Below, one piece after another: positions 47,886 through 61,280 of a DNA stretch of 64,000 nt. Both the position numbers and the translations under genes were made by a program. The DNA lies in contig NZ_FTMY01000005.1 in assembly GCF_900156165.1 (NCBI RefSeq), forward strand, positions 62,001 through 126,000, read 5' to 3'. Position 1 is the stretch's first letter. Every line of letters starts with the position of its first letter. The notes below the pieces were generated by a model. The model saw only the letters and a list, made by a program, of their open reading frames with translations. It was not told where the DNA came from and searched no databases. Origin of the DNA: Pseudacidovorax sp. RU35E. Lineage in GTDB: Bacteria; Pseudomonadota; Gammaproteobacteria; Burkholderiales; Burkholderiaceae_C.

Positions 47886-49034
47886 TCATGTCGTGATGGG
47901 CAGCAGCGAGCGGGTGAACGCATCCGCCGGCCAGCCGGCCAGCAGCTCGCCCAGGCCGCGCCGCACATGGCCCGCGCGGCCGCGCACCGTGGCCGCATGC
48001 CACAGCGAGGACAGGATGGCCTGCTCCACGCTGTCGGCCGCGGCCTGGAAGAAAGGGTCGAGCCGCGCATCGTGCAGCAGCGCGACGGCCGGCATGGGTT
48101 CGGCGGCAAGCTGCGGCAGCGTGTAGGCGGTCGAGAAGGCCAGAGCGATGTCGCCGCTGCCATGGCCGAACACCGAGCCGGTGCGGGCCAGGCCCGCGCC
48201 GGCGCGCAGGGCCAGGCGGCGCAGCTGCCGCGCGTCCAGCGGCGCGTCGGTGGCGAGCAGCATGATGATCGAGCCACGCTCGGGCGCCGTGGATGCGGCT
48301 GTGGTGCCAGCCTGCTGCAGCCACGCGCCGACCGGCCGGCCCGCCACCTGCAGTTGTTCGGGCCGGCCCTGGTTGCTCAGCACCAGCGCGCCGACCGTCC
48401 AGCGCAGCACGCCGCTCTCGTCGGCGATGCGCCGTGAAGCACTGCCGATGCCGCCCTTGAGCCCATGGCACGACATGCCGCGCCCCGCGCCCACGGCGCC
48501 CTGCGCGAAGTCCTCTGCGGCGGCCTGCCAGGCGGTCAGGTAGTCGGCCTCGACCACGGCAAAGCGCTGCATGTCGCTCAGGAAGCCGTCGTTGCACTCC
48601 AGCACCAGCGGATTCAGCGAGGGCCAGCTCCGGCTGCATTCGGGATGCGCCGCGATGCACTGGCGCATCTGCGCCTCGGCCACCGCCGGCACGGCGTAGG
48701 TATTGGTCAGGGCGATGGGCGATTCCAGTACGCCCAGTTCCTCCACCTGCATCAGCCCCAGGCTCTTGCCGAAGCCGTTGAGCACCGCCACGCCGGCTGG
48801 CACGCGCTGCAGGTAGGGGCTGCCGGCATGCGGCCGCACGACCGTGACGCCGGTGTGCACATCCTGGCGTGGATCGTCCAGCGTGGCATGACCGACGGTG
48901 ACGCCGGCCACATCGGTGATGGCATCGCGGGCACCCGCAGGCAGGACGCCGATGTGGGGCAGGGCCGGGCCGCGCGCCGGCTGTCCGGTGGCGCCAGCGC
49001 AAGCGCCCTCGTTCGCGGCCGGAGTGGGGCTCAC
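47886..49034 (-). CDS. S58 (DmpA) aminopeptidase, Ntn-type
   Basis: This 382-aa protein belongs to the S58/DmpA family of autocatalytic N-terminal-nucleophile peptidases (beta-peptidyl and D/L-aminopeptidases). Self-cleavage would occur before Ser255 in PERGSIIML. Other family parts are [23 protein letters not shown] and [10 protein letters not shown]. The start is GTG at 49034, overlapping the GsiD-type permease stop (GTGA), so translation is coupled. It sits between the transporter and the M55 peptidase. Confidence 0.9.
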   Translation of the reverse strand: MSPTPAANEGACAGATGQPARGPALPHIGVLPAGARDAITDVAGVTVGHATLDDPRQDVHTGVTVVRPHAGSPYLQRVPAGVAVLNGFGKSLGLMQVEELGVLESPIALTNTYAVPAVAEAQMRQCIAAHPECSRSWPSLNPLVLECNDGFLSDMQRFAVVEADYLTAWQAAAEDFAQGAVGAGRGMSCHGLKGGIGSASRRIADESGVLRWTVGALVLSNQGRPEQLQVAGRPVGAWLQQAGTTAASTAPERGSIIMLLATDAPLDARQLRRLALRAGAGLARTGSVFGHGSGDIALAFSTAYTLPQLAAEPMPAVALLHDARLDPFFQAAADSVEQAILSSLWHAATVRGRAGHVRRGLGELLAGWPADAFTRSLLPITT

Positions 49035-49996
49035 AGCCGGTCGATCTTCGGGTCCAGCGCGTCGCGCAGGCCGTCGCCCAGCATGTTGAAGGCCAGTACC
49101 GTGAAGAAGATCGCGAGCGACGGGAACAGCGCCACGTGCGGCGCGTTGACCATGTCTGCGCGGGCCTCGTTGAGCATGGCGCCCCACTCGGGCGTGGGCG
49201 GCTGCGCGCCCATGCCGAGGAAGGAGAGGCTGGCTGCCGTGATGATCGAGGTGCCCATGCGCATGGTGAAGTACACGACGATGGCCGACAGCGTGCCGGG
49301 CAGGATGTGGCGCAGCAGGATGGTGAGATCGCCCGCGCCGATGCTGCGCGTGGCTTCGATGTAGGTCAGGTTCTTCAGCGCCAGCGTGTTGCCGCGCACC
49401 AGCCGCGCGAAGGCCGGCACGCTGAACACCGACACCGCCACCACCACGTTGGTCATGCTGCTGCCCAGGATGGCCACCACCGCGATGGCCAGCAGGATGC
49501 CGGGGAAGGCGAACAGTACGTCGCACATGCGCATGATGAGCCGGTCCCACCAGCCGCCGTAGAAGCCCGCCACCAGGCCGAGCGCCGTGCCGACCACTGC
49601 GCCCAGCGCGACGGAGACAAAGCCGGTGGCCAGCGAGATGCGCGCACCCATCAGGATGCGGCTGAAGATGTCGCGGCCCAGCGGATCGACGCCGAACCAG
49701 TGCGCGGCCGACGGCGGCGTGTTGAGCCGGTCGTAGTCGAAGAAGTTCTCGGCGTCGTAGGGCGAGATCCACGGCGCGAGCACCGCCACCGCCACCAGCA
49801 GCACGATGAAGGCCAGGGCCGCCAGTGCCATGGGCTGGCGCTTGAACTTACGCCAGAACTCGGACCAGGGCGAGCGCACTGCCAGCGGCGCGCCGCCGGC
49901 CGCTGCCGCGGCGGCCGAGGAGTCGGAAGCGGGAAGGGAGGAAGGGGAAGACATGGTGGAAGGGGATGCCTGCTTGCGGTCGGTCGGGTGCATCAC
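49031..49996 (-). CDS. gsiD: peptide ABC transporter permease (GsiD/DppC-like)
   Basis: This 321-aa permease has an Ala/Ser-rich N-terminal tail. A first helix ([21 protein letters not shown]) follows, with the DppC domain containing [22 protein letters not shown]. The inner-membrane loop includes the EAA-like segment [27 protein letters not shown]. It pairs with the upstream GsiC-type permease, with a 4-nt overlap. Substrates are glutathione or related small peptides by analogy. Confidence 0.92.
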   Translation of the reverse strand: MMHPTDRKQASPSTMSSPSSLPASDSSAAAAAAGGAPLAVRSPWSEFWRKFKRQPMALAALAFIVLLVAVAVLAPWISPYDAENFFDYDRLNTPPSAAHWFGVDPLGRDIFSRILMGARISLATGFVSVALGAVVGTALGLVAGFYGGWWDRLIMRMCDVLFAFPGILLAIAVVAILGSSMTNVVVAVSVFSVPAFARLVRGNTLALKNLTYIEATRSIGAGDLTILLRHILPGTLSAIVVYFTMRMGTSIITAASLSFLGMGAQPPTPEWGAMLNEARADMVNAPHVALFPSLAIFFTVLAFNMLGDGLRDALDPKIDRL

Positions 49997-50916
49997 TTGC
50001 CGAAGCGGATGGCCGGGTTGATGAGGCCGTAGAGCACGTCCACCACCAGGTTGATGAGGATGAACTCCAGCGAGAACAGCAGCACCAGCGCCTGGATCAC
50101 CGGGTAGTCACGCATGTCCACCGCGTCCACCAGCAGCCGGCCCAGGCCGGGCCAGTTGAAGACGGCCTCCACCACGATGGAGCCGCCGAGCAGAAAGCCG
50201 AACTGCAGGCCCATCATGGTGACGACCGGGATCAGCGCATTGCGCAGGCAGTGCTTGAAGAGGATCCACGACTCGGGCACGCCCTTGGCGCGCGCGGTGC
50301 GCACGAAGTCCTCGCCGATCACCTCGATGAAGGACGCACGGGTGAAGCGCGCCATCACGGCGGCCACCGCGGCGCCCAGCGTCAGCGAGGGCAGGATGTA
50401 GTGGCGCCACGAGTCGGCGCCGACCGTGGGCAGCCAGCCCAGCTGCACCGAGAACAGCTGCATCAGCAGCATGCCCAGCGCGAAGGCCGGAAAGGAAATG
50501 CCTGACACCGCCAGCGCCATGCCCAGCCGGTCGGGCCACTGGTTGCGCCACACGGCCGAGGCGATGCCGATGGCCATGCCGAAGAGCGTCGCCCACACCA
50601 TGCTCGTCACGGTGAGCCAGAAGGTGGGCATGAAGCGGTCGCCGATCTCTTGTGACACGGGCCGCTTGGTGCGCAGCGAGGTGCCCAGGTCGCCATGCAG
50701 CAGGCGGTTGAAGAAGGCCACGAACTGCTGGGGCATGGGCTTGTCCAGGCCCAGGTCCTGGCGCACCAGCTCCACCGTCTCGGGGCTGGCATCCACGCCC
50801 GCGGCCAGCCGCGCCGGATCGCCGGGCAGCAGGTGCACGAACAGGAAGACCAGCACGGCCACGATCAGCAGCGTGGGAGCAAGGCCGAAGAGGCGGCGGA
50901 CGACGTAGTGGAGCAT
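49993..50916 (-). CDS. gsiC: peptide ABC transporter permease (GsiC/DppB-like)
   Basis: This 307-aa permease begins [37 protein letters not shown], standard for DppB-type proteins. The inner EAA-like loop reads [30 protein letters not shown]. With GsiD it forms the pore of the importer. It lies after the substrate-binding protein gene, from which a 258-bp gap separates it. Confidence 0.93.
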   Translation of the reverse strand: MLHYVVRRLFGLAPTLLIVAVLVFLFVHLLPGDPARLAAGVDASPETVELVRQDLGLDKPMPQQFVAFFNRLLHGDLGTSLRTKRPVSQEIGDRFMPTFWLTVTSMVWATLFGMAIGIASAVWRNQWPDRLGMALAVSGISFPAFALGMLLMQLFSVQLGWLPTVGADSWRHYILPSLTLGAAVAAVMARFTRASFIEVIGEDFVRTARAKGVPESWILFKHCLRNALIPVVTMMGLQFGFLLGGSIVVEAVFNWPGLGRLLVDAVDMRDYPVIQALVLLFSLEFILINLVVDVLYGLINPAIRFGK

Positions 50917-51174
50917 GGGGAAACAGGTGGCTCGGGCGGGAAGCGCAACGCAAACTCAGGCGGGTGCTCGATGGCGGCGGCCGCGAAGCAGGCCGCGGCG
51001 CCATCCTTCGGCAGCGCTTGGGGCTGGCCGCCCCGAGCGAATACGCACAAAGATCAAAGGGCCGCGGAGCAGGCCACGCCAGTGCACCCGCGGAACCGGC
51101 TTTGCCGGGCCGCCGGGTGCGCCCCCTTGAGGGGGGAGGCGGCTACACGAAGTGAGCAAGCAACGGGGGTGGGC
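50917..51174. repeat. 258-bp intergenic spacer with inverted repeats, within the gsi operon
   Basis: No gene is seen. The stretch is G+C-rich and contains CCCCCT-TG-AGGGGG (51122-51135) and other GGC/GCC blocks. It resembles small dispersed intergenic repeats of Comamonadaceae, but only one copy can be seen here. It separates gsiB from gsiC and could be an attenuator or mRNA-processing site. Confidence 0.4.
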
Positions 51175-52722
51175 TTATTTCAGCTCCACTTCGTCGAAGT
51201 TGAAGCTGCCGTCCGGAATCACATAGAAGCCGGCCAGGTTGCGCGCACGCACCGACAGCAGCTGCTCGGTCACCAGGAAGGCCCAGGGTGCGTCCTTCCA
51301 GATGCGTTGCTGCGCATCGGCGTAGATCTTGGCCTTCTCGGCGTTGTCGGTGGTCACCAGCGCCTTCTGGATGTCCGCATCGACCTGCTCGTTCTTGTAG
51401 TAGGCCGTGTTGAACAGCTTGGGCGGGAAGGACTCCGACGCCAGCAGCGGGCGCAGCGCCCAGTCGGCCTCACCGGTCGACGAGGACCAGCCCACGTAGT
51501 ACATGCGCACCGGCGCCGTCGCCGGGTCCTGTGCGCTCTCCACGCGCTCCACGCGCTGGCCGGCCTCCAGCGCCTGCACCTGCACCTTGATGCCGACCTG
51601 CGCCAGTTGCTGCTGCACGAACTGGATCACCTTCTGCGCCGTGCTGTAGTTGTAGGCGCTCCACAGCGTGCTCTCGAAGCCGTTGGGATAGCCCGCCTCC
51701 TTCAGCAGCTCGCGCGCCTTCTTGGGGTCATAGGGCCAGGGGCCGAGCTTGGTGTTGTACTGCACGCCCTTGGGCAACACGCCCTCGGCCGGGATCGCGT
51801 AGCCCGAGAAGGCCACCTTGGCCAGGGCTTCCTTGTTGATCGCGTAGTTGATCGCCTCGCGCACCTTCGGGTTGTCGAAGGGCTTCTGCTGCGTGTTCAT
51901 CGAGATGTAGCGCTGGATGATCGAGGGCGCGCTCGTGACCTCCAGGCTTGGCTTGGACTGCAGCGTCGCGGCCGCCTCGGGCGGCATCGGGAAGGCGAAG
52001 TGCGCCTCGTTGGTCTGCATCATCGCGGCGCGCGTGTTGTTGTCCACCACCGGGCGCCAGGTGATCGAATCCACCTTGGGATAGCCCTTGCGCCAGTAGC
52101 CGTCGAACTTGGTCACCTTGAGGTAGTCGGTGGACTTCCACTCGACGAACTTGAACGGGCCGGTGCCCACGGGGTTCTGCGCGATGCCCTTGCTGCCGTA
52201 CTTGGCCAGCGCGGCCGGCGAGATGATCACCGCCGACGGATGGGCCAGCGAGTTGATGAAGGGCGAGAAGGCTTCCTTCAAGGTGAAGCGCACCGTGGTC
52301 GGGTCCACCGCCTCGGTCTTGGCGATGTTCTTGTACAGGTTGTAGCGCTTGAGCTTGTTGTCCGGGTTGGTCACGCGGTCGAAGGTGGCCTTCACGGCCT
52401 CGGCGTTGAAGTCGGTGCCGTCGTGGAACTTGATGCCGGTCTTGAGCTTGACCGTGTACACCAGCCCGTCCTTGCTGACGGTGTAGCCCGTGGCCAGCAC
52501 CGGCTGCATCTTCATGTCCTTGTCGAAGCCGAACAGGCCCTGGTAGAAGGACTTGGCCACGGCCTGCGACAGCGTGTCGTTGGCGTCGTAGGGGTCGGTG
52601 GTGGTGAAGTTGGACTGCACGGCCACGACGATGTCCTTGGCGGCGTGTGCCGAAGCGGCGAAGCCCGCCAGCCCGGCCAGGGCCAGGGCGGCGGCGATGC
52701 GATGGGGACGCTGTTGCTGCAT
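51175..52722 (-). CDS. gsiB: peptide/glutathione ABC transporter substrate-binding protein
   Basis: This 515-aa periplasmic binding protein (SBP_bac_5 family) has a signal peptide [18 protein letters not shown]. The mature start [35 protein letters not shown] is characteristic of GsiB. The C-terminal domain has the segment [25 protein letters not shown]. It binds the imported peptide, probably glutathione-like. It is the gene after gsiA. Confidence 0.94.
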   Translation of the reverse strand: MQQQRPHRIAAALALAGLAGFAASAHAAKDIVVAVQSNFTTTDPYDANDTLSQAVAKSFYQGLFGFDKDMKMQPVLATGYTVSKDGLVYTVKLKTGIKFHDGTDFNAEAVKATFDRVTNPDNKLKRYNLYKNIAKTEAVDPTTVRFTLKEAFSPFINSLAHPSAVIISPAALAKYGSKGIAQNPVGTGPFKFVEWKSTDYLKVTKFDGYWRKGYPKVDSITWRPVVDNNTRAAMMQTNEAHFAFPMPPEAAATLQSKPSLEVTSAPSIIQRYISMNTQQKPFDNPKVREAINYAINKEALAKVAFSGYAIPAEGVLPKGVQYNTKLGPWPYDPKKARELLKEAGYPNGFESTLWSAYNYSTAQKVIQFVQQQLAQVGIKVQVQALEAGQRVERVESAQDPATAPVRMYYVGWSSSTGEADWALRPLLASESFPPKLFNTAYYKNEQVDADIQKALVTTDNAEKAKIYADAQQRIWKDAPWAFLVTEQLLSVRARNLAGFYVIPDGSFNFDEVELK

Positions 52723-52776
52723 GTGAAGCTCCTTCGGAAGAAGAGGAAGAAAAAGGAAGGGAAAGGGACGGGACGT

Positions 52777-54666
<1,890 letters not shown>

Positions 54667-54673
54667 GGGGGCT

Positions 54674-55648
54674 TCAGCGGTGGATGGCGGTGACGGGCGC
54701 GTCGGCGCCGCGCACGTGGGCACGGTACATGCCCTCGGTGTTGAAGGGCAGGGCGAGGTTTCCATGACGGTCCACCGCGATCAGCCCGCCGGTGCCGCCC
54801 AGCGCGGGAAGGCTCTGGTGGACCACCGCGTCGGCCGCCTCGGTCAGCGACTGTCCGGCATAGCGCATGCGCGCGCAGACGTCGTAGGCGGCAGCGGCGC
54901 GGATGAACATCTCGCCACTGCCGGTGCAGGAGATGGCGGCATAGCGGTCGTCGGCATAGGTGCCGGCGCCGATCAGCGGCGAGTCGCCGATGCGGCCGAC
55001 GCGCTTGTTGGTCATGCCGCCGGTGGAGGTGGCGGCGGCCAGGTGGCCGTGCCGGTCGACGGCGACGGCGCCGACGGTGCCCATCTTGCGGTCCTCGTCC
55101 AGCGGCGTGCGCGGCTTCCCGGAAGCCTCGGCCACGGCAGAGGCGCCGTCGTGGTCCAGCACCACGCGGCCGGCGGCGCGCACGCGCTCCAGCTGTTCGC
55201 GGCGCATGGGCGTGGAGAAGTAGGCGGGGTCGACGAAGGTCAGGCCGCGCTCCTGCGCGAAGGCCTCGGCCCCGGCGCCGGCCAGCAGCACGTGGGCGCC
55301 GTCCTCCATCACGGCGCGCGCCGTGTGCACCGGGTTGCGCAGGCGGCTCACGCCGGCGATGGCGCCAGCGCGCAGGTCACGGCCGTCCATCACGGCGGCG
55401 TCCAGCTCGTGCGTGGCGGCATGGGTGAACACGGCGCCGTGGCCGGCGTTGAAGAGCGGGCAGTCTTCCAGCATCTGCACGGCCAGGCAGACGGCGTCGA
55501 GCGCGCTGCCGCCCTCCAGCAGCAGCGCCTGGGCGGCGGCGGCGATGTCGTGCAGCGCCTGGCGGTAGCCGCGGGCGTCCTGGGCACTCAGGCTGGCGGC
55601 CGTGATGGTGCCGGCGCCGCCATGGAGGGCGAGGGCGGGAAGGGTCAT
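54674..55648 (-). CDS. iaaA: isoaspartyl peptidase / L-asparaginase (IaaA)
   Basis: This 324-aa N-terminal-nucleophile hydrolase cleaves itself before Thr191 in [12 protein letters not shown]. Other family parts are LHGGAGTI at the start, [35 protein letters not shown] and SCTGSGE. It hydrolyses isoaspartyl dipeptides and asparagine. As in E. coli it precedes gsiABCD. The ATG overlaps the regulator stop (55645-55648). Confidence 0.94.
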   Translation of the reverse strand: MTLPALALHGGAGTITAASLSAQDARGYRQALHDIAAAAQALLLEGGSALDAVCLAVQMLEDCPLFNAGHGAVFTHAATHELDAAVMDGRDLRAGAIAGVSRLRNPVHTARAVMEDGAHVLLAGAGAEAFAQERGLTFVDPAYFSTPMRREQLERVRAAGRVVLDHDGASAVAEASGKPRTPLDEDRKMGTVGAVAVDRHGHLAAATSTGGMTNKRVGRIGDSPLIGAGTYADDRYAAISCTGSGEMFIRAAAAYDVCARMRYAGQSLTEAADAVVHQSLPALGGTGGLIAVDRHGNLALPFNTEGMYRAHVRGADAPVTAIHR

Positions 55649-56583
55649 GCGAAAAGGTCCTTGGGGTCGACGCCGCGGCGGCCGGTGTGCGTGTTCCAGA
55701 TCCACGGCGCAATGGCCTCGGCGGTACCGCGTGCGGCCTGCAGTGCCTCGCGGCTTTGCAGCGACAGAGCAATGATGAGGGCCTCGATCAGCGCCAGCAC
55801 GCTGCTTTCGCAGTTGGCGCGAAAGCGACTGCGGGCCTGCGCGAAGAGGGCCACGTCAGCCAGCGGTGCCAGCGGCGACTCGGAGTGGTCGGTGATGGCG
55901 AGCACCGGCGTGCCGCGGGCGCGGGCCTGCTCGGCCAGGGCCACGGTGTCGGCCAGGTAACGGGGGAAGCTGATGGCCACCACCAAGTCCTGTGGCGTGC
56001 TGCGGGCCAGTGCGCGGGCGGCATGGGTGGCGCCCGCAGCGCTGGCAAGCAGCCGCACGTCGCCGCAATGGGTTTCCAGACCATGCTGGAGCAACCCACC
56101 GAGCCAAGCGCTGGCACCGTAGCCGGCGACGTAGATGGTGCGCGCGTCGCGCAGCAGCGTCACGGCCGCTTCGCAGGCCTCGGGCGTCAGCGCCTGACGT
56201 GTGCCATCGATGTTCTGGCGACATTCTTCGAGCGCACTGGCGAACACGTCGGCCGCGCTGGCAGGGCCGGATTCGACCTGGCTGCGCAACTGCTCCACCG
56301 GCGCCAGCAGCGCCTCGAAGCCGCGCACCAGCTCGGCCCGGAAGGCTGGGTAGCCGTCGAAGCCCAGCGCCCGCGCGAACCGGTTGGCCGTGGCGATGGA
56401 CACGCCCGCGCGCGCCGCCAGCTCGTCGATGGAGAGCGTGGCCACCTGCAGTGGCTGAGCCAGCACGACGTCCGCCACCTGCCGATGCAGGCGCGAAAGC
56501 TGTGGCCGCGCCTGCGCGATGCGCTGGGCGACGCTGTGCGTGCCGTGAGGTGCCGACGAGGCGGATTTGGAGGGTGCGAGCAC
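55645..56583 (-). CDS. RpiR/MurR-type transcriptional regulator
   Basis: This 312-aa regulator has an N-terminal helix-turn-helix of the RpiR type (LSIDELAARAGVSIATANRFARALGFDGYPAF). A C-terminal SIS sugar-phosphate-binding domain follows (IYVAGYGASAWLGGLLQHGLETHCGDVRLL, VAISFPRY). It heads the peptidase/importer cluster and overlaps the iaaA start by 4 nt, so it most likely controls this operon. The effector is not known. Confidence 0.9.
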   Translation of the reverse strand: MLAPSKSASSAPHGTHSVAQRIAQARPQLSRLHRQVADVVLAQPLQVATLSIDELAARAGVSIATANRFARALGFDGYPAFRAELVRGFEALLAPVEQLRSQVESGPASAADVFASALEECRQNIDGTRQALTPEACEAAVTLLRDARTIYVAGYGASAWLGGLLQHGLETHCGDVRLLASAAGATHAARALARSTPQDLVVAISFPRYLADTVALAEQARARGTPVLAITDHSESPLAPLADVALFAQARSRFRANCESSVLALIEALIIALSLQSREALQAARGTAEAIAPWIWNTHTGRRGVDPKDLFA

Positions 56584-56683
56584 GAGTTTGGGGCGAATGT
56601 GAAAGCGAATTTACACGCTTGGTGCATTCGAAGAAAACTTTTGATCGTTTTCTTTCACCCCAGCAAAGACCGGGCCAAGGGGC

Positions 56684-57262
56684 TCAGGCCGTTTCCTGGC
56701 TGTCCTCGTCGTCGTTCGACGCGCGCATGGCCCTCGCCGCCACCTCCGCCGAAAAGCCTCTCGCCAGCAGGAAGCGCATCTGGCGTCCGCGCTCGCGGGC
56801 GTCGGCGGGGGGCGTGCCGAAGCGCTTGAGCCACAGGGCCCGGGCGCGCGCGGGTTCGGAGTCTTTCAGGCCCGCCAGGGCGTGGGCGGCAGCCTCGGCG
56901 TCCACCCCCTTAGCGGCGAGTTCCTGGCGCAGGCGGCTCGCGCCCAGGCGCCCGGCGCGCTGGTGGAGCAGGGAGTCGATCACCCGCTGCTCGTCGATGA
57001 AGCCGCGTGCCTGCAGATCGTCGAGCACCCGGGCCAGTTCGCCCGGCTCGGCTTCGTGCGCGGCCAGCTTGCGCTCCAGCTCCAGCCGCGAATGCTCGCG
57101 CCGGCTGAGCAATTGCAGGGCACGGCCCTTGAGCGACAGCGTGGGCCGTGGGCGGCGGGGCGTGGCCTCAGCGGAGGTGGCGTCCGCCCGCTCGGGTGAG
57201 GGCGTGTCGCCCCCGACCCTGCGCCGCTCGCTGCCGGGCGCGCGCCCGGACGCCCTCCACAT
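56684..57262 (-). CDS. recX: RecA regulatory protein RecX
   Basis: This 192-aa helical protein has an N-terminal disordered extension of about 45 residues. The RecX repeats follow: LLSRREHSRLELERKLAAHE, VLDDLQARGFIDEQRVIDSLLHQR and RLRQELAAKGVD. It modulates RecA filaments. It lies 6 nt after recA, the standard recA-recX order. Confidence 0.93.
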   Translation of the reverse strand: MWRASGRAPGSERRRVGGDTPSPERADATSAEATPRRPRPTLSLKGRALQLLSRREHSRLELERKLAAHEAEPGELARVLDDLQARGFIDEQRVIDSLLHQRAGRLGASRLRQELAAKGVDAEAAAHALAGLKDSEPARARALWLKRFGTPPADARERGRQMRFLLARGFSAEVAARAMRASNDDEDSQETA

Positions 57263-57268
57263 GCCGGC

Positions 57269-58324
<1,056 letters not shown>

Positions 58325-58353
58325 GAGTGACTCCTTGAGGTGTGGATGGGTGC

Positions 58354-58369
58354 CTGTCTTGATCTACAG
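58354..58369 (-). promoter_or_regulatory. LexA box of recA
   Basis: CTGT (58354-58357), eight bases, then ACAG (58366-58369): the CTGT-N8-ACAG operator is perfect in its arms. It lies 29-45 nt upstream of the recA ATG and just downstream of its promoter. Confidence 0.88.
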
Positions 58370-58387
58370 GCTGGATGCTTGAACAGT

Positions 58388-58415
58388 AGTGTAGGGGCGA
58401 GTATCTTTCTGCCAA
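58388..58415 (-). promoter_or_regulatory. recA promoter
   Basis: On the minus strand TTGGCA (58415-58410) and TACACT (58393-58388) are separated by 16 nt. The LexA box lies about 20 nt downstream, so LexA would block clearance or elongation. Confidence 0.6.
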
Positions 58416-58449
58416 GCCATTTTTTTGTCAGTTTGGCTTACCATTGATC

Positions 58450-58929
58450 ATGGACCTTTCAGAGCCAAAGGACGACGACTGGCGCCAGACCCACCTGGGC
58501 CGCTTGCTGGGCCACGCCATGCGGCGTTTCGATGCCCGCGTCTACGAATTGATGGCCCATGACGTGGACGTGCCGCTGGCACTGTCCAACCTGGCGGCGC
58601 GCCAGCAGGTGACGGCGGCGCACATCCACATCACCCGCCACCTGGCGCGCGGCGGTTCGCGGCTGGGCGAGCTGGCCGAGTCGGCCGGGATGACCAAGCA
58701 GGCCATGGGCGCGCTGGTGGACCAGTGCGAGGCGTGGGGCCTTGTGCGGCGCGAGGCCGATCCGCTGGACGCGCGGGCCCGGCGCATCGTCTTCACCGCC
58801 GACGGCCTGGCCTGGCTGGAGGCCTTCCGCCGCTGCGTCGCGCGGGCCGAGGCCGAGTTCCGCGCCAGCGTGGGCGAAGAGGTCGCGACGGTGGTTGCCC
58901 TGGGGCTCGAAGCCTATTGCGGCTCCTAG
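58450..58929 (+). CDS. MarR-type transcriptional regulator
   Basis: This 159-aa winged-helix protein of the MarR family has the recognition part RLGELAESAGMTKQAMGALVDQCEAWGLVRREADPLDARARRI and flanking dimerisation helices. ATG at 58450 is used. A TTG at 58444 gives only two extra residues. It lies immediately upstream of a two-component system on the same strand, which it may control. Ligand unknown. Confidence 0.88.
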   Translation: MDLSEPKDDDWRQTHLGRLLGHAMRRFDARVYELMAHDVDVPLALSNLAARQQVTAAHIHITRHLARGGSRLGELAESAGMTKQAMGALVDQCEAWGLVRREADPLDARARRIVFTADGLAWLEAFRRCVARAEAEFRASVGEEVATVVALGLEAYCGS

Positions 58930-58955
58930 AATCCGCCACCCTCCAGAGAGCCCCC

Positions 58956-59630
58956 ATGCGCATCCTCATCGCCGAAGACGACCAGGTGCTGGCCGATGCC
59001 CTGCTGCGCAGCCTGCGCACCTCGGGCGCGGCCGTCGACCATGTGGCCACCGGCCCGCAGGCCGATGCGGCGCTCATGACCAACAACGAGTTCGACCTGC
59101 TCATCCTCGACCTGGGCCTGCCCAAGCTGCATGGGCTGGAGGTGCTCAAGCGCCTGCGGGCGCGCGGCTCGCAGGTGCCGGTGCTGGTGCTCACCGCCGC
59201 CGACTCGGTGGAAGAGCGCGTCAAGGGCCTGGACCACGGCGCCGACGACTACATGGCCAAGCCCTTTTCGCTGCAGGAGCTGGAGGCGCGGGTGCGCGCC
59301 CTCACGCGCCGCGGCATGGGCGCCACCAGCAATGCCATCAGGCACGGCCCGCTGGTCTACGACCAGGCGGGCCGCGTGGCCACCATCGACGGCAAGATGG
59401 TCGAGCTGTCGGCGCGCGAACTGGGCCTGCTGGAGGTGCTGCTGCAGCGCGCCGGCCGCCTGGTCAGCAAGGACCAGCTGGTGGAGCACCTGTGCGAATG
59501 GGGCGAGGAAGTGAGCTTCAACGCCATCGAGGTCTACGTCCACCGCCTGCGCAAGAAGATCGAGAAGGGCCCGATCCGCATCGCCACCGTGCGCGGCCTG
59601 GGCTACTGCCTGGAAAAGATCGACGGCTGA
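58956..59630 (+). CDS. OmpR-family response regulator
   Basis: This 224-aa regulator has a receiver domain with acidic pocket Asp8/Asp9, phospho-acceptor Asp52 (LLILDLGLPK) and a Lys in YMAKPF. The C-terminal winged helix follows (VELSARELGLLEVLLQRAGRLVSKDQL, FNAIEVYVHRLRKKIEKG, RGLGYCLE). It resembles QseB/PmrA/TctD-type regulators. The partner kinase is the next gene after a 103-nt gap. Confidence 0.95.
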   Translation: MRILIAEDDQVLADALLRSLRTSGAAVDHVATGPQADAALMTNNEFDLLILDLGLPKLHGLEVLKRLRARGSQVPVLVLTAADSVEERVKGLDHGADDYMAKPFSLQELEARVRALTRRGMGATSNAIRHGPLVYDQAGRVATIDGKMVELSARELGLLEVLLQRAGRLVSKDQLVEHLCEWGEEVSFNAIEVYVHRLRKKIEKGPIRIATVRGLGYCLEKIDG

Positions 59631-59733
59631 TGCGGGCTGAGCGGCTCGGCACCCGCCGCCCGCGACGCACCGGATCGGCCGTTGCGCGGCCTGTGATCCG
59701 TCCAGAGGCAACGCCACTCATCGACACCGCGGC

Positions 59734-61269
59734 ATGAAGCTCTTCCAGCGCGCCCAGAACTCCCTCTTCGGCGAAATCCTCGACTCGCTGCTGGCGCCGG
59801 CCGTGGTGCTCATCCTGCTGAGCATCGGCCTCACCTGGCTGGTGTCGCAGGGCATCGCCAACGCTCCCTACGACCGCGCCCTGGCCCATGGTGTGCGGCT
59901 GATCGGTGGCGAGGCGGCGCGTGCCGTCGCGCAGGGCCGGGCGCCGGAGCTGCCGCCGCTGGTCACCGAGGTGCTGCGCGGCAGCGAGGACGACCGCGTG
60001 TGGTTCCAGGTCCTCGATGCCCAGGGCCGCCGGCTGGCGGGCACCGGTGGCCTGCCCGGCCCCCATCTGGCACAGACCCCGGTGGCCGGTGTCGTCTACA
60101 TCGACGACGGTCAGGTCCAGGGGCGGGAGGTGCGCATCGCCCACCTCTGGGTGCGTCCCGGCAGCGCGAGCCCGGCCCCGACCGGGCGCATTGCGCTCGC
60201 CACAGAGGGCGCTTCGGACATCCCCGAGACCATCACCGAGCCCGAGGATGCGGAAGGCGCCGGCCTGCTGCTGGTACAACTGGCCGAGACCCGCGCACGC
60301 CAGGCCGCGCATGCGCGCGAGATCATCACCGGCGTCCTGCTGCCCCAGTTCGCCCTGGTGCCGCTGGGCGTGATGCTGCTGTGGATCGCGCTGGCGCGCG
60401 GCATCAAGCCGCTGTCGGTGGTGGAGGACCGCATCCGCGACCGCCAGCCCGACGACCTGCGTCCCATCGACGCCACTTCGATCCCGCTGGAGGTGGCGCC
60501 GCTGGTGTCCTCCCTCAACGAACTGCTGACCAAGCTGCGCGACTCCATCGGCACGCAGAAGCGCTTCCTGGCCGACGCGGCGCATCAGCTCAAGACACCG
60601 CTGGCGGGCCTGCGCATGCAGGCCGACCTGGCCCAGCGCGAAGGCGCCAATGCCGACGAGCTGAAGCAGTCGCTCAAGCAGATCGGCCGCGCCAGCATGC
60701 GCGCCACGCACACCGTCAACCAGCTACTGGCGCTTGCGCGCGCCGAAGGGGGCGCCGGCGTGCTGGCGCGCCAGCCCTGCGACCTTGCGCGTTTGACCAT
60801 CGACGCCGTGCGTGAGCTGCTGCCGCGCGCCATGGACAAGTCATTGGACCTGGGCTACGACGGCGCGCAGCCGGGAGCGGCCGGCGTGATGCTGCCGGGC
60901 AACCCGACCCTGCTGCGCGAGCTGATCCGCAACCTGCTGGACAACGCCATCAACTACACGCCCTCGACCCCCGCTCGACCGGGCGTGATCACCGCGCGCG
61001 TGCTGGCCGATCCCTTCGGCCACGTCCTGCTGCTGCAGGTGGAGGACAACGGCCCCGGCATTCCCGAGGCCGAGCGCGAGCTCGTGTTCGAGCCCTTCTA
61101 CCGCGTGCTGGGCAACGAGGCCGACGGCTCCGGCCTGGGTCTGCCCATCGTCCGTGAGATCGCCGGCCAGCACCGGGCGCAGGTGCTGTTGCAGGAGGCA
61201 CATCCGGGGCAGCACCCGCCGGGCACGCGCTTCACGGTGCGCTTCGACACCGAGCCCCCGCAGTCCTGA
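59734..61269 (+). CDS. sensor histidine kinase
   Basis: This 511-aa kinase has two membrane helices (residues 20-38 and 200-222) around a periplasmic domain of about 160 residues resembling the TctE/QseC N-terminal sensor. A HAMP-like linker is followed by HisKA with His284 in FLADAAHQLKTPL. The ATPase domain has N box LLRNLLDNAINYTP-like ELIRNLLDNAINY, G1 VEDNGPGIP and G2 GSGLGLPIVREI. It forms a pair with the upstream regulator. The signal is unknown. Confidence 0.95.
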   Translation: MKLFQRAQNSLFGEILDSLLAPAVVLILLSIGLTWLVSQGIANAPYDRALAHGVRLIGGEAARAVAQGRAPELPPLVTEVLRGSEDDRVWFQVLDAQGRRLAGTGGLPGPHLAQTPVAGVVYIDDGQVQGREVRIAHLWVRPGSASPAPTGRIALATEGASDIPETITEPEDAEGAGLLLVQLAETRARQAAHAREIITGVLLPQFALVPLGVMLLWIALARGIKPLSVVEDRIRDRQPDDLRPIDATSIPLEVAPLVSSLNELLTKLRDSIGTQKRFLADAAHQLKTPLAGLRMQADLAQREGANADELKQSLKQIGRASMRATHTVNQLLALARAEGGAGVLARQPCDLARLTIDAVRELLPRAMDKSLDLGYDGAQPGAAGVMLPGNPTLLRELIRNLLDNAINYTPSTPARPGVITARVLADPFGHVLLLQVEDNGPGIPEAERELVFEPFYRVLGNEADGSGLGLPIVREIAGQHRAQVLLQEAHPGQHPPGTRFTVRFDTEPPQS

Positions 61270-61280
61270 AGCGCCACCGC

